Notes: generated by a model not told the origin, from the letters alone. Shown: positions 1-6,705, counted from the first letter of the stretch. The stretch is DNA of 8,750 bases from an uncultured Eubacteriales bacterium (GCA_902796285.1 CADBOH010000080.1:1-8750), one strand, 5' to 3'. Made by a program: numbers and translations.

Positions 1-227
1 CATGGATTGAACACTCTGGTTTGTTTTATAATGGTGATATTCCAGGCGTCGGTGGCAGTATGAAGGTTTTTATGGCTTCTTCTTATGAACAATGTCTTAA
101 CGATCTTAAAGAAAATTTAAAACGTAGCACAGCAATCGCCTTTCGTGGATTTAGACAAAGAGAGTCGCTACAAGAAATACTTCGCAAACACCCTACCGCA
201 GAAATTGTTTTTATACCAATCAACTAA
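1..227 (+). CDS. C-terminal fragment of an unrecognised protein, cut by the left edge
   Basis: The reading frame is open from base 3 to a TAA at 225-227, giving about 74 visible residues. Residues before the first in-frame Met-like codon (W-I-E-H-S-G) continue the frame, so this is most likely the end of a longer protein whose start lies outside the window, not a small complete gene. The visible part is soluble-looking, with no membrane segment. It has a Gly-rich stretch (GDIPGVGGS) followed by a helical, charged region and ends in a hydrophobic strand-like FIPIN. I do not recognise the family and assign no function. An intrinsic terminator two bases after the stop supports this being a real gene end. 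It is separated from suf by that terminator and a new promoter, so a functional link with suf is not indicated. Confidence 0.6.
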   Translation, partial: WIEHSGLFYNGDIPGVGGSMKVFMASSYEQCLNDLKENLKRSTAIAFRGFRQRESLQEILRKHPTAEIVFIPIN

Positions 228-228
228 C

Positions 229-254
229 AAGCATCAAACTATGATGCTTTTTTA
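229..254 (+). terminator. Intrinsic terminator after the left-edge gene
   Basis: An 8-base-pair perfect stem (229-236 AAGCATCA with 242-249 TGATGCTT) encloses a 5-base loop and runs into a T tract ending at 253. It starts one base after the stop codon of the left-edge gene, which is the expected place for a Rho-independent terminator. Confidence 0.85.
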
Positions 255-273
255 TTTTACTTTACAAATATAC

Positions 274-302
274 TTGATTTTTAAAAAGTTTTAGTGTATT
301 AT
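274..302 (+). promoter_or_regulatory. Predicted sigma-A-type promoter of the suf operon
   Basis: TTGATT (274-279) and TATTAT (297-302) are separated by exactly 17 bases, a good match to the housekeeping promoter pattern. Transcription would begin near 309, giving a leader of about 38 bases before sufC. The prediction rests on pattern matching in AT-rich DNA, where chance matches are common, but the spacing and position after a terminator are favourable. Confidence 0.6.
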
Positions 303-304
303 AT

Positions 305-337
305 TTTTAATTCATAGTAAAATAGTAGGAATTAAAA
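305..337. promoter_or_regulatory. Inverted repeat in the suf leader, candidate operator
   Basis: TTTTAATTC (305-313) is perfectly repeated in inverse as GAATTAAAA (329-337), with a 15-base spacer that itself holds a direct repeat of ATAGTA (314-319 and 322-327). The dyad covers the predicted transcription start and its right arm runs into the sufC ribosome binding site (AAAGGA, 335-340). It could bind a repressor dimer, for example an Rrf2/IscR-type regulator as known for suf/isc operons elsewhere. It could also fold weakly in the mRNA near the ribosome binding site. Which regulator, if any, cannot be told from the sequence, and no regulator gene is in the window. Confidence 0.45.
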
Positions 338-346
338 GGAATAATT

Positions 347-1096
347 ATGTCAAATTTGCTTGAAATCAAAAACTTATATGCTCTTGCTGGCGAAAAGGAA
401 ATCTTAAAAGGATTAAACCTGACCATTAAAAAAGGCGAAACACATGTTATTATGGGGCCAAACGGCGCGGGCAAAAGCACGCTTTTAAATACAATATTAT
501 CAAACCCTTCTTACACTAAAACAAGTGGAGAAGTTATTTTTGATGGCAAAAATATCACTAATCTCAAAACAGACGAAATAGCAAGACAAGGCATCTTTAT
601 GAGCTTTCAATCACCTGAAGAAATCCCTGGAATAAGTGTTTTTAATTTTATAAAAACCGCAAAAGGCAAAATGCAAGAAGATCCTGTTGACTACTTTGAA
701 TTTAAAGAGGAAGTAGCAAAGAATATGGCCGAATTAAATATGCCTAATGAAATGCAAAAACGTGATTTAAACGTTGGCTTCTCTGGTGGAGAAAAAAAGA
801 AAAATGAAATTTTGCAGATGCTTGAACTTTCTCCAAAACTTGCAATGCTTGATGAAACAGATTCTGGCCTCGATGTTGATGCAATCAAAACCGTTTCAAA
901 GGGGATAGATCTTTATAAAAATAATGAAAACGCCCTTTTAATAATCACCCACTCTACAAAGATACTTGAACATTTAAAAGTAGATTATGTTCACATATTG
1001 ATTGATGGCAAAATTGTTTACACTGGTGATGGCTCACTCTCAACCACTATTGAAAAAGAAGGATATGCTAAGTTTAAGGAGAAACAACATGGCTAA
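347..1096 (+). CDS. sufC: Fe-S cluster assembly ATPase SufC
   Basis: This is the cytoplasmic ABC-type ATPase of the SufBCD iron-sulfur cluster scaffold. It hydrolyses ATP to drive shape changes in SufB-SufD and is not a transporter. The 249-residue length is typical. Visible motifs are Walker A GPNGAGKST (37-45), Q-loop Gln88, the signature FSGGEKKKNE (145-154) in the lysine-rich form characteristic of SufC, Walker B LAMLDETDSGLD (165-176) with Asp169 and Glu170, and H-loop His202. The start is an ATG 6 bases after AAAGGA (335-340). It is first in the operon, and its last 8 bases overlap the start of sufB, which indicates translational coupling. Control is probably through the promoter and inverted repeat just upstream. 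No key residue is missing. Confidence 0.97.
   Translation: MSNLLEIKNLYALAGEKEILKGLNLTIKKGETHVIMGPNGAGKSTLLNTILSNPSYTKTSGEVIFDGKNITNLKTDEIARQGIFMSFQSPEEIPGISVFNFIKTAKGKMQEDPVDYFEFKEEVAKNMAELNMPNEMQKRDLNVGFSGGEKKKNEILQMLELSPKLAMLDETDSGLDVDAIKTVSKGIDLYKNNENALLIITHSTKILEHLKVDYVHILIDGKIVYTGDGSLSTTIEKEGYAKFKEKQHG
1075..1081 (+). promoter_or_regulatory. Ribosome binding site that fixes the sufB start
   Basis: TAAGGAG lies inside the end of sufC, 7 bases before the ATG at 1089. This favours that ATG over the upstream in-frame ATG at 1002, which would add 29 residues unlike any SufB N-terminus and lie deep within sufC. Confidence 0.8.
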
Positions 1097-2489
1097 AACA
1101 AAACTCGAAGAACTTAGCACAAATATCTATAACTTTAAAAATCCTGACAAGTATGAATACAAAATGGCAAAGGGGCTCTCGCGAGATATTGTTGAGGAGA
1201 TTTCAAAGAAAAAAAATGAGCCAAAATGGATGCTTGATATAAGGCTTAAAGCCCTTGACGAGTATGAAAAACTTTCTTTGCCAACATGGGGCCCAGATTT
1301 AAGCGAACTAAACATGGATGAAATTTCAACTTACGTGCGTCCAAAAACTGATATGAAGGAAAACTGGGAAGATGTGCCAGATGAAATAAAAAACACATTT
1401 GAAAAACTAGGTATCCCACAAGCAGAACGAAAGTATTTGGCTGGTGTTGGAGCTCAATATGACAGCGAGGTTGTTTATCACTCAATCAAAGGAGAATTGC
1501 TTAAAAAAGGTGTGATTTACACTGATTTTGATAGTGCTGTAAGAGATTATCCAGAACTTGTAAAAGAATATTTTACTAAATGCGTACCACTTAATGAGCA
1601 CAAGTTTATTGCACTGCATTATGCGGTATGGAGCGGAGGCAGTTTTGTCTACATCCCAAAAGGAGTAAAACTTGAAATGCCGTTGCAGTCATATTTTAGA
1701 CTAAACTCCCCTGAAAGCGGGCAATTTGAGCACACTTTAATCATTGTTGACGAAGGAGCAAGTTTGCACTTTATTGAAGGATGCAGCGCCCCAAAATATA
1801 ACAAGGTGAACCTGCACGCCGGTTGTGTTGAACTTTTTGTTAAAGACAATGGATACCTTCGTTATTCAACAATTGAAAACTGGTCAAAAAATATGTTAAA
1901 CCTCAACACAAAAAAAGCAATTTGTGAACAGGGAGCACAAGTTGATTGGGTTAGCGGAAGTTTCGGCAGCAAAATTTCGATGCTATACCCTATGAGCATT
2001 TTAAAAGGCGACAACTCAAAAACTGAATACACTGGAATTTCTTTTGCCGGACAAGGACAAAATTTGGATACCGGATTTAAGGTTGTCCACGTTGGTAAAA
2101 ACACGTCAAGCCTAGTTAGCTCAAGAAGCATTTCCAAAAATGGTGGAGTTGCAACATATAGATCACTGGTTAAAATTTTGCCTAGTGCAACAAACAGCAA
2201 ATGTAGCGTAAACTGTGATGGCCTTATGCTTGACAGCATATCAAAAAGCGACACTTTGCCCGTCAATGATATTCAAACAGATGATGTTGAATTTTCACAT
2301 GAAGCCAAGGTGGGCAAAATTAGTGAGAAAGCCATATTCTATTTAATGAGCAGAGGATTAAGTGAGGATGACGCAAAAGCGATGATTGTAAGAGGTTTTG
2401 CAAATCCTGTTTCAAAGGAACTTCCTCTTGAATATGCAGTGGAAATGAACAGGCTTATAAATCTTGAACTTGAGGGGGCGATTGGATAA
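1089..2489 (+). CDS. sufB: Fe-S cluster assembly scaffold SufB
   Basis: SufB is the core scaffold of the cytoplasmic SufBC2D complex, on which nascent Fe-S clusters are built. From the ATG at 1089 it has 466 residues, the usual length. The family pattern runs throughout: the N-terminal SRDIVEEIS and KAL..Y helical region, the central VWSGGSFVYIPKGV (180-193), the beta-helix core with EGCSAP (230-235) and YSTIENW (259-265), and the C-terminal FSHEAKVGKI (402-411) and LMSRGLSEDDA (419-429). Cys232 and Cys376 (in NCDGLML) appear to correspond to the two cysteines implicated in sulfur transfer and cluster assembly in Escherichia coli SufB. That correspondence is by motif context from memory, not by alignment. 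The gene overlaps sufC by 8 bases and ends one base before sufD, so the three scaffold subunits are probably co-translated. Confidence 0.97.
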   Translation: MAKTKLEELSTNIYNFKNPDKYEYKMAKGLSRDIVEEISKKKNEPKWMLDIRLKALDEYEKLSLPTWGPDLSELNMDEISTYVRPKTDMKENWEDVPDEIKNTFEKLGIPQAERKYLAGVGAQYDSEVVYHSIKGELLKKGVIYTDFDSAVRDYPELVKEYFTKCVPLNEHKFIALHYAVWSGGSFVYIPKGVKLEMPLQSYFRLNSPESGQFEHTLIIVDEGASLHFIEGCSAPKYNKVNLHAGCVELFVKDNGYLRYSTIENWSKNMLNLNTKKAICEQGAQVDWVSGSFGSKISMLYPMSILKGDNSKTEYTGISFAGQGQNLDTGFKVVHVGKNTSSLVSSRSISKNGGVATYRSLVKILPSATNSKCSVNCDGLMLDSISKSDTLPVNDIQTDDVEFSHEAKVGKISEKAIFYLMSRGLSEDDAKAMIVRGFANPVSKELPLEYAVEMNRLINLELEGAIG

Positions 2490-2490
2490 T

Positions 2491-3537
2491 ATGGAAATAA
2501 ATGAAACTTTTGTCCGCACAAGTAAAAATTATGGAATAAATTCATTTGTTGTTGCGGAGAACACCTTTTCGCCTAAAAACAAAATTTTTAATGGGTTTTC
2601 AACCAACTTTAATGGCGTAGTTTTACATGGCAAGGCTATTCCCATTTCGCCAATTTGCACAGACTCAAAAATTGAATTAGAAAATCCAAACATTTCACTT
2701 GAATTAAACATCGAAAAAAATTATACGAGCCCAATCATTTTAAATTTTGATTTTAGCCAAAACGATACGCTTGTTGATACAATCAAAATAAATGTTAAAG
2801 ACGGCGTTACTGCAAAATTTTTAATAACATACACATCAAACAAAAATGCTTATCATAATGGCTTTATAACCTTTGATTGTGAAAAAAACTCAAATATAGA
2901 CTGCGTTTTGATTTGCGACTTATCATATGAAAGCGACAACTTTTTAAATATTGAAAACACTTTAAAAGAAAATAGTAAACTAAAATTTACAATCGTTGAC
3001 TTTGCAGGAAAAACTTCGGTAAGTAGATTTTTAACTGACATCACAGGAAACAACGCATCTTCACAATTAAAAATGATGTATATTGGTGAAAAAGAAGGGA
3101 AAATTGACCTGAACTTTGCCCAAAATATTTATGGCAAAAATTCATATGCGCTTATTAAAACAATTGGTGCACTTCAAGGTAACTCACAAAAGAACTTTAA
3201 AGGGCTTATTGATTTTAAAAAGGGTGCCTCTAAAAGTAAAGGGGTTGAAGAAGAACTTTGCCTGACGCTTTCAAAAAACGCAAAGTCAAAAGCATTGCCA
3301 CTGCTTTGTTGCGGTGAAGAGGATGTTGATGGTTCACACAGTAGCGCAACGGGAAAAATTGGAGATAAAGAGCTCTTTTATATCATGAGCAGGGGGCTAA
3401 GCAGGGCCGAAGGACTAAAACTTCTTTTAAAAGCAAAATTAACAAAAGTTTTAGATGATGTTTTTGATGAAAAGATTAAATCACAAATATATGAGAAAAT
3501 AGACAGGAAGATTATCAATGAAGATGACAGATTTTAG
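2491..3537 (+). CDS. sufD: Fe-S cluster assembly protein SufD
   Basis: SufD is the paralogue and partner of SufB in the SufBC2D scaffold and is linked to iron entry. At 348 residues it is shorter and more divergent than the roughly 420-residue enterobacterial form. The N-terminal half is weakly conserved and Asn/Lys-rich. The family signature is clear near the C-terminus: LCCGEEDVDGSHSSATGKI (272-290) then LFYIMSRGLSRAEGLKLLL (295-313). His283 occupies the place of the functionally important SufD histidine, but the residue two before it is Gly281, not the cysteine known in E. coli. The ATG at 2491 follows the sufB stop by one base. A G-rich stretch (2472-2478) lies 12 bases upstream, rather far for a Shine-Dalgarno, so coupling to sufB is likely. 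An upstream in-frame ATG (2464) lies within sufB and is less likely. Confidence 0.92.
   Translation: MEINETFVRTSKNYGINSFVVAENTFSPKNKIFNGFSTNFNGVVLHGKAIPISPICTDSKIELENPNISLELNIEKNYTSPIILNFDFSQNDTLVDTIKINVKDGVTAKFLITYTSNKNAYHNGFITFDCEKNSNIDCVLICDLSYESDNFLNIENTLKENSKLKFTIVDFAGKTSVSRFLTDITGNNASSQLKMMYIGEKEGKIDLNFAQNIYGKNSYALIKTIGALQGNSQKNFKGLIDFKKGASKSKGVEEELCLTLSKNAKSKALPLLCCGEEDVDGSHSSATGKIGDKELFYIMSRGLSRAEGLKLLLKAKLTKVLDDVFDEKIKSQIYEKIDRKIINEDDRF
3505..3510 (+). promoter_or_regulatory. Ribosome binding site for sufS inside sufD
   Basis: AGGAAG lies 7 bases before the ATG at 3518. This spacing favours 3518 over the next in-frame ATG at 3524, and so a 20-base overlap between sufD and sufS. Confidence 0.55.
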
Positions 3538-4735
3538 AAAAGATTTTCCTCTAATTGCAAACAGTAAAATTGCTTATCTTGATAGTGGTGCAACCGCTCA
3601 AAAGCCTTTTGCTGTTTTGGAGTGCATGAAAAATTTTTATGAAAAAACAAATGCAAATCCACATAGAGGGGTTTATAAATTAAGCGTAGATGCAACAAAC
3701 GAGTATGTGGCAGCAAGACAAACTGTTGCTGACTTTATTGGTGCAAGAAGTATGGATGAAATTGTATTTACAAAAAATGCAACTGAAAGCTTGAATTTGC
3801 TTGCATACAGTTATGGTCTTGACAACATAAGCGAGGGCGATGAAATTATTTTATCTATCATGGAACATCACAGCAACTTAGTGCCATGGCAAATGGTTGC
3901 AAAAAAGAAACATGCAACGCTAAAATATCTTTACATCAACAAAAATTGCCAGATCGATGAAAGTGAACTTGAAAAGATTACAAATAAAACAAAAATCGTT
4001 TCAATAACTGCCCTATCAAATGTTTTAGGCACAAAAGTTGACCTTGATAAAATAATCAAAAAAGCGCATGCCGTTGGCGCAAAAGTGATCATTGACGCAT
4101 GTCAGGCAGTTGCCCACATGCCAATAAATGTTAGCGATATTGATGCAGATTTTGCGGTGTTTAGCGGGCACAAAATATATGCCCCTCTTGGCATTGGCGT
4201 TCTCTATGGAAAAAAAGAATTGCTTGAAAAAATGTCTCCATTTATGTTTGGTGGCGATATGATAGAATACGTTTATGAAAATGACACAACATTTGCGCCC
4301 GTGCCAACCAAATTTGAAGCAGGCACTCAAAACGTTGCGGGTGCTGTTGGACTAGCCGCCGCAATAAAATACTTGCAAAATATTGGATATGAAAAAATTT
4401 GCAAGCACGAGCAACAACTTCTTGAATATGCAATTACCAATCTAAAAAAACTGCCATATATTGATTTGTATTGTACAGATGAACTTGAAAAAATGGCGGG
4501 CGTAATATCATTTAATATGAAAGGCGTTCACCCACATGATGTGAGCAGTTTGTTGGATGGTGAAGGCGTTTGTGTGAGAAGTGGAAATCACTGTGCTCAA
4601 CCTCTTTTAAGATTTATGGGCCTCGATAGTACTTGTAGGGCTTCTATTTCAATTTACAGCAATAAAGATGATATAGATAAACTTATAGAGGCACTTAAAA
4701 AAATTTATGAAAAATTTAAAAAGTATATAGGATAA
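3518..4735 (+). CDS. sufS: Cysteine desulfurase SufS (type II, PLP-dependent)
   Basis: SufS converts L-cysteine to L-alanine and holds the released sulfur as a persulfide for transfer to SufU. The 405-residue length is typical. The fold-type I aminotransferase motifs are visible: LDSGATAQKP (21-30), EHHSNLVPWQ (116-125) with the cofactor-stacking histidine, Asp193 and Gln196 around the PLP ring, and the Schiff-base Lys219 in SGHK (216-219). The catalytic Cys359 lies in the short RSGNHCAQP loop (354-362), marking the SufS class rather than the IscS/NifS class, whose loop is longer. Two small departures are Asn357 where His is usual before HCAQP, and DACQ instead of DGAQ at 193-196. The gene starts within the last 20 bases of sufD and ends 4 bases before sufU, its expected partner. 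Confidence 0.96.
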   Translation: MKMTDFRKDFPLIANSKIAYLDSGATAQKPFAVLECMKNFYEKTNANPHRGVYKLSVDATNEYVAARQTVADFIGARSMDEIVFTKNATESLNLLAYSYGLDNISEGDEIILSIMEHHSNLVPWQMVAKKKHATLKYLYINKNCQIDESELEKITNKTKIVSITALSNVLGTKVDLDKIIKKAHAVGAKVIIDACQAVAHMPINVSDIDADFAVFSGHKIYAPLGIGVLYGKKELLEKMSPFMFGGDMIEYVYENDTTFAPVPTKFEAGTQNVAGAVGLAAAIKYLQNIGYEKICKHEQQLLEYAITNLKKLPYIDLYCTDELEKMAGVISFNMKGVHPHDVSSLLDGEGVCVRSGNHCAQPLLRFMGLDSTCRASISIYSNKDDIDKLIEALKKIYEKFKKYIG

Positions 4736-4739
4736 AATT

Positions 4740-5177
4740 ATGAGTGAACTTGACGAACTTTATAGTGACTTAATTATGGAACACAGCATGAGTGGGAAAA
4801 ACAGAAAAGGTCTCGACCATCCCACATGCTCTTTGCTTGGGCACAATCCAAATTGCGGAGATGAAATAAAACTTGAAGCGATTGTCGAAAACGGAATTAT
4901 AGTTGACATGTCATATAGCGGGCACGGATGTGCTATCAGCCAAAGCTCAACATCTATTATGATTGACACCCTTAAAGGAAAAACTATCCAAGAAGCAAAA
5001 CAAATAATCTCAATATTTATTAAGATGATAAAAAGAGAAGAATTGAGCAGTGAAGAATTAAAATCTCTTAAAAATGCAAGAGCATTTCAAAATGTGGCAA
5101 ATATGCCTGCAAGAGTTAAATGTGCTCTTCTTTCATGGCATACACTTGAAGACCTTTTGCAATCATTAGACAAATAG
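4740..5177 (+). CDS. sufU: SufU, zinc-dependent sulfurtransferase partner of SufS
   Basis: SufU is the small IscU-like protein of Gram-positive Suf systems. Its bound zinc lets it accept the persulfide sulfur from SufS and pass it to SufBCD. The 145-residue protein keeps all the expected ligands: Cys39 and Asp41 in NPNCGD (36-41), Cys64 in SGHGCAISQSS (60-70), and Cys128 in RVKCALLSWHTLED (125-138). The insertion between the second and third cysteines that separates SufU from IscU is present (about residues 80-115). The ATG lies 4 bases after the sufS stop, with AGGAT (4729-4733) as a modest ribosome binding site. It is the last gene of the operon. Its stop is separated from the stop of the convergent M14 gene by a single base. 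Confidence 0.96.
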   Translation: MSELDELYSDLIMEHSMSGKNRKGLDHPTCSLLGHNPNCGDEIKLEAIVENGIIVDMSYSGHGCAISQSSTSIMIDTLKGKTIQEAKQIISIFIKMIKREELSSEELKSLKNARAFQNVANMPARVKCALLSWHTLEDLLQSLDK

Positions 5178-5178
5178 A

Positions 5179-6030
5179 TTAAACATTGTATTTTTCAAAT
5201 ATCTTTAAAGCAGCCGATATGTCTTTAAAGATATTTTTATTTTGGGCACAAATTTGTTTTAATTCACTTTTGGGAAATGGGTGAGAAAACCTGTCATTCC
5301 CAACTTCAATCGTTAGGGCTGGAATTTTTAACTTTTGCACACACCAATCTTTATATCCACCGCTGCTACACTTCTGCGTGCTTTTTATTTTGTAGCCAGT
5401 GCTTTTTGCAAACACTTCGGCTATTTTTTTATCACGCTCCCTTCTTAATTCATCCTGAAAAAAATCAAAATAAATTTCCTCACCTTTTAAGTGATAACTT
5501 ATTGTAAAAAAGGGGCTAATCTTTTTGGTCCAGTCGCGTAGTGCCCTTGTCTCTCGTTCGGAAAAAGGCTTTTCTCCGTAGTATCCATGCGGCGAAGGCC
5601 TGTATATTCCTGAAAAATTTTTATCAAAATTTGCATCAAAATTATTGTTTAAGTCAACACCTCTGGCATTTGCCTTATAAAGAGAAAAATCTCCGCTTTT
5701 GTTTATTGCCAAAAGCCCAGCTTTTTGCTTTAAGTTTTTCACACCGTTTAAAACTAGCCCAGCACCATCTGGATTTACAAGTGGCACAAAAGAAATATTG
5801 TATGGTAAACTTTTTATTTTTTTTAGTCTTTCTAAAAAATAACAAATTAGGTCGCAAGTCAAATGTTCTCTTGCGTGAATTCCCCCTGTAATAACAACCC
5901 ACCTAAAATTTTTGTTGAATATTTTATTTATTGCAAAAATTTTGTTTTTTAAATACGTTTTTCCTATTATTTTCACTGAAAAATAATTATTTATCGATTT
6001 TATTTTATTTTCTAATTTTTTATTATCCAT
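5179..6030 (-). CDS. M14-family zinc carboxypeptidase-like protein, possibly a gamma-D-glutamyl-diamino acid peptidase
   Basis: This 283-residue protein has the zinc-peptidase M14 layout. Ligands His52 and Glu55 are in GGIHAREH (49-56), the third ligand His180 is in SYHLKGEEIYFDF (178-190), and the catalytic Glu242 is in ALTIEVG (238-244). NPDGAGL (86-92) and ARGVDLNNNF (122-131) are further family signatures. Asn129 replaces the arginine that binds a substrate C-terminal carboxylate in classical carboxypeptidases. YHLKGEEIY resembles bacterial enzymes that cleave gamma-D-Glu-diaminopimelate bonds of peptidoglycan peptides, so a murein peptide role is my preferred but unproven reading. No signal peptide or membrane segment is visible, suggesting a cytoplasmic role such as cell-wall peptide recycling. 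The ATG at 6028-6030 has no Shine-Dalgarno, and no other Met codon occurs near the start. The last codons overlap the predicted suf terminator. Confidence 0.85.
   Translation of the reverse strand: MDNKKLENKIKSINNYFSVKIIGKTYLKNKIFAINKIFNKNFRWVVITGGIHAREHLTCDLICYFLERLKKIKSLPYNISFVPLVNPDGAGLVLNGVKNLKQKAGLLAINKSGDFSLYKANARGVDLNNNFDANFDKNFSGIYRPSPHGYYGEKPFSERETRALRDWTKKISPFFTISYHLKGEEIYFDFFQDELRRERDKKIAEVFAKSTGYKIKSTQKCSSGGYKDWCVQKLKIPALTIEVGNDRFSHPFPKSELKQICAQNKNIFKDISAALKIFEKYNV
5197..5239 (+). terminator. Predicted suf operon terminator inside the convergent gene
   Basis: A perfect 14-base-pair inverted repeat (5197-5210 with 5223-5236) with a 12-base loop is followed on the plus strand by TTTTTATTTT. 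On the minus strand the hairpin is not followed by a T tract, so the polarity fits ending the suf transcript only. The structure begins 20 bases after the sufU stop and lies within codons for the last residues of the minus-strand peptidase gene. The stem is AT-rich, with two G-C pairs, which tempers confidence. Confidence 0.65.
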
Positions 6031-6035
6031 ATTAT

Positions 6036-6064
6036 ATTAAATGAAAAATATTAAATTTTGTTAA
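6036..6064 (-). promoter_or_regulatory. Weak candidate promoter for the M14 gene
   Basis: Read on the minus strand, TTAACA (6064-6059) and TTTAAT (6041-6036) are 17 bases apart, and initiation would fall at about the ATG (6030). It sits just after the rubrerythrin terminator, where a new promoter would be needed. The region is so AT-rich that chance matches are expected. Confidence 0.35.
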
Positions 6065-6100
6065 AACAAAAACACCACAGCGTTCTGTTGTGGTGTTTTT
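6063..6100 (-). terminator. Intrinsic terminator of rubrerythrin
   Basis: A 12-base-pair perfect stem (6068-6079 with 6089-6100, core CACCACA/TGTGGTG) has a 9-base apical part that can form two further pairs. On the minus strand the stem ends in TTTTT-G-TTTT (down to 6063). It lies 4 bases after the rubrerythrin stop codon. On the plus strand T bases also follow the stem, so it may work in both directions, but only the minus strand has a gene ending here. Confidence 0.88.
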
Positions 6101-6104
6101 TATT

Positions 6105-6701
6105 TTAAAAATATAAATTTTCTGGCAACTGGATGTCGCACACTCCTTGCTTAGCCTGACATAGTGGACATGTTTCCCATGCCTCTTTATTAAAACTAAC
6201 ATACCCGCAATTTGGGCAAACCCACGCAACTTCCTTGGCTTTTTTGTAAAGCGTTTTATCCTTCATTTGTTTATAAAGCTCCTCAAAAACCTTTGCATGC
6301 CTTTCTTCAACATCGTGTATCATTTTAAAAGTTTTTGCAATATCCGCAAATCCCTCTTCAAGCGCAACCTGTTCAAACTCAAAATACGCCTTCGCCTCAT
6401 CAAGCTCATCTTCTTTTAAAAGTTTTAAGTTGCTAAGCATATCCCATTTTTCTTTAAAAGGATAACCTGCAGCAATATCAATATTATCGATTTGTTTAAG
6501 TTCAGCATCTTGAAGATGAGTGTATAGTACCCTTGCGTGATTAAATTCTTGATATGCAATCTTATCTATGAGCGTAGCGATGGCCTCATAACCATTATAT
6601 CTAAATCCATATTCACAAAATTCATATCTCGTTCTGGCAGCGCATTCTCCCATGTAAGCCCTTGCTAAATTTTTGTATGTTTTACTATCTTTCAGTTTCA
6701 T
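6105..6701 (-). CDS. rbr: Rubrerythrin (di-iron peroxidase with C-terminal rubredoxin domain)
   Basis: Rubrerythrin reduces hydrogen peroxide in the cytoplasm of anaerobes and microaerophiles, taking electrons through its rubredoxin centre. The 198-residue protein has a ferritin-like four-helix domain (about 1-145). Its likely di-iron ligands are Glu19, the EFNH motif (Glu52, His55), glutamates of the EDELDEAKAYFEFE segment (97-110), and EERH (132-135). A rubredoxin-like zinc-ribbon fold follows, with CPNC (162-165) and CPLC (178-181) binding one iron. The start is set by AGGAGG (6711-6706) four bases before the ATG at 6701. An ATG 36 bases further upstream (6737) lacks such a site. The gene has its own terminator and lies divergent to the VTT gene. 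Its presence points to oxygen-stress defence in an anaerobe. PerR-type control is known for homologues in clostridia, but no clear PerR box is seen here. Confidence 0.96.
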   Translation of the reverse strand: MKLKDSKTYKNLARAYMGECAARTRYEFCEYGFRYNGYEAIATLIDKIAYQEFNHARVLYTHLQDAELKQIDNIDIAAGYPFKEKWDMLSNLKLLKEDELDEAKAYFEFEQVALEEGFADIAKTFKMIHDVEERHAKVFEELYKQMKDKTLYKKAKEVAWVCPNCGYVSFNKEAWETCPLCQAKQGVCDIQLPENLYF

Positions 6702-6705
6702 ATTT

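Noticed and set aside
314..327. ATAGTA direct repeat as the start of a repeat array
   Set aside because: There are only two short copies, with no further units. It is mentioned as part of the suf leader dyad only.
1862..2266. 134-residue open frame on the minus strand inside sufB
   Set aside because: It is fully antisense to a strongly conserved gene, has no ribosome binding site and shows no recognisable domain.
4025..4330. 101-residue open frame on the minus strand inside sufS
   Set aside because: It is antisense to conserved sufS, including the PLP-lysine region, and its Cys/His/Phe-rich composition looks like a reverse-strand shadow.
5541..5891. 116-residue plus-strand open frame opposite the M14 gene
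   Set aside because: It overlaps the conserved catalytic part of the M14 gene on the other strand and has no family features.
6031..6036. A perfect TATAAT on the minus strand directly before the M14 ATG
   Set aside because: As a -10 element it would start transcription inside the third codon, leaving out the only Met start, and it has no well-spaced -35. The TTTAAT five bases upstream fits better.
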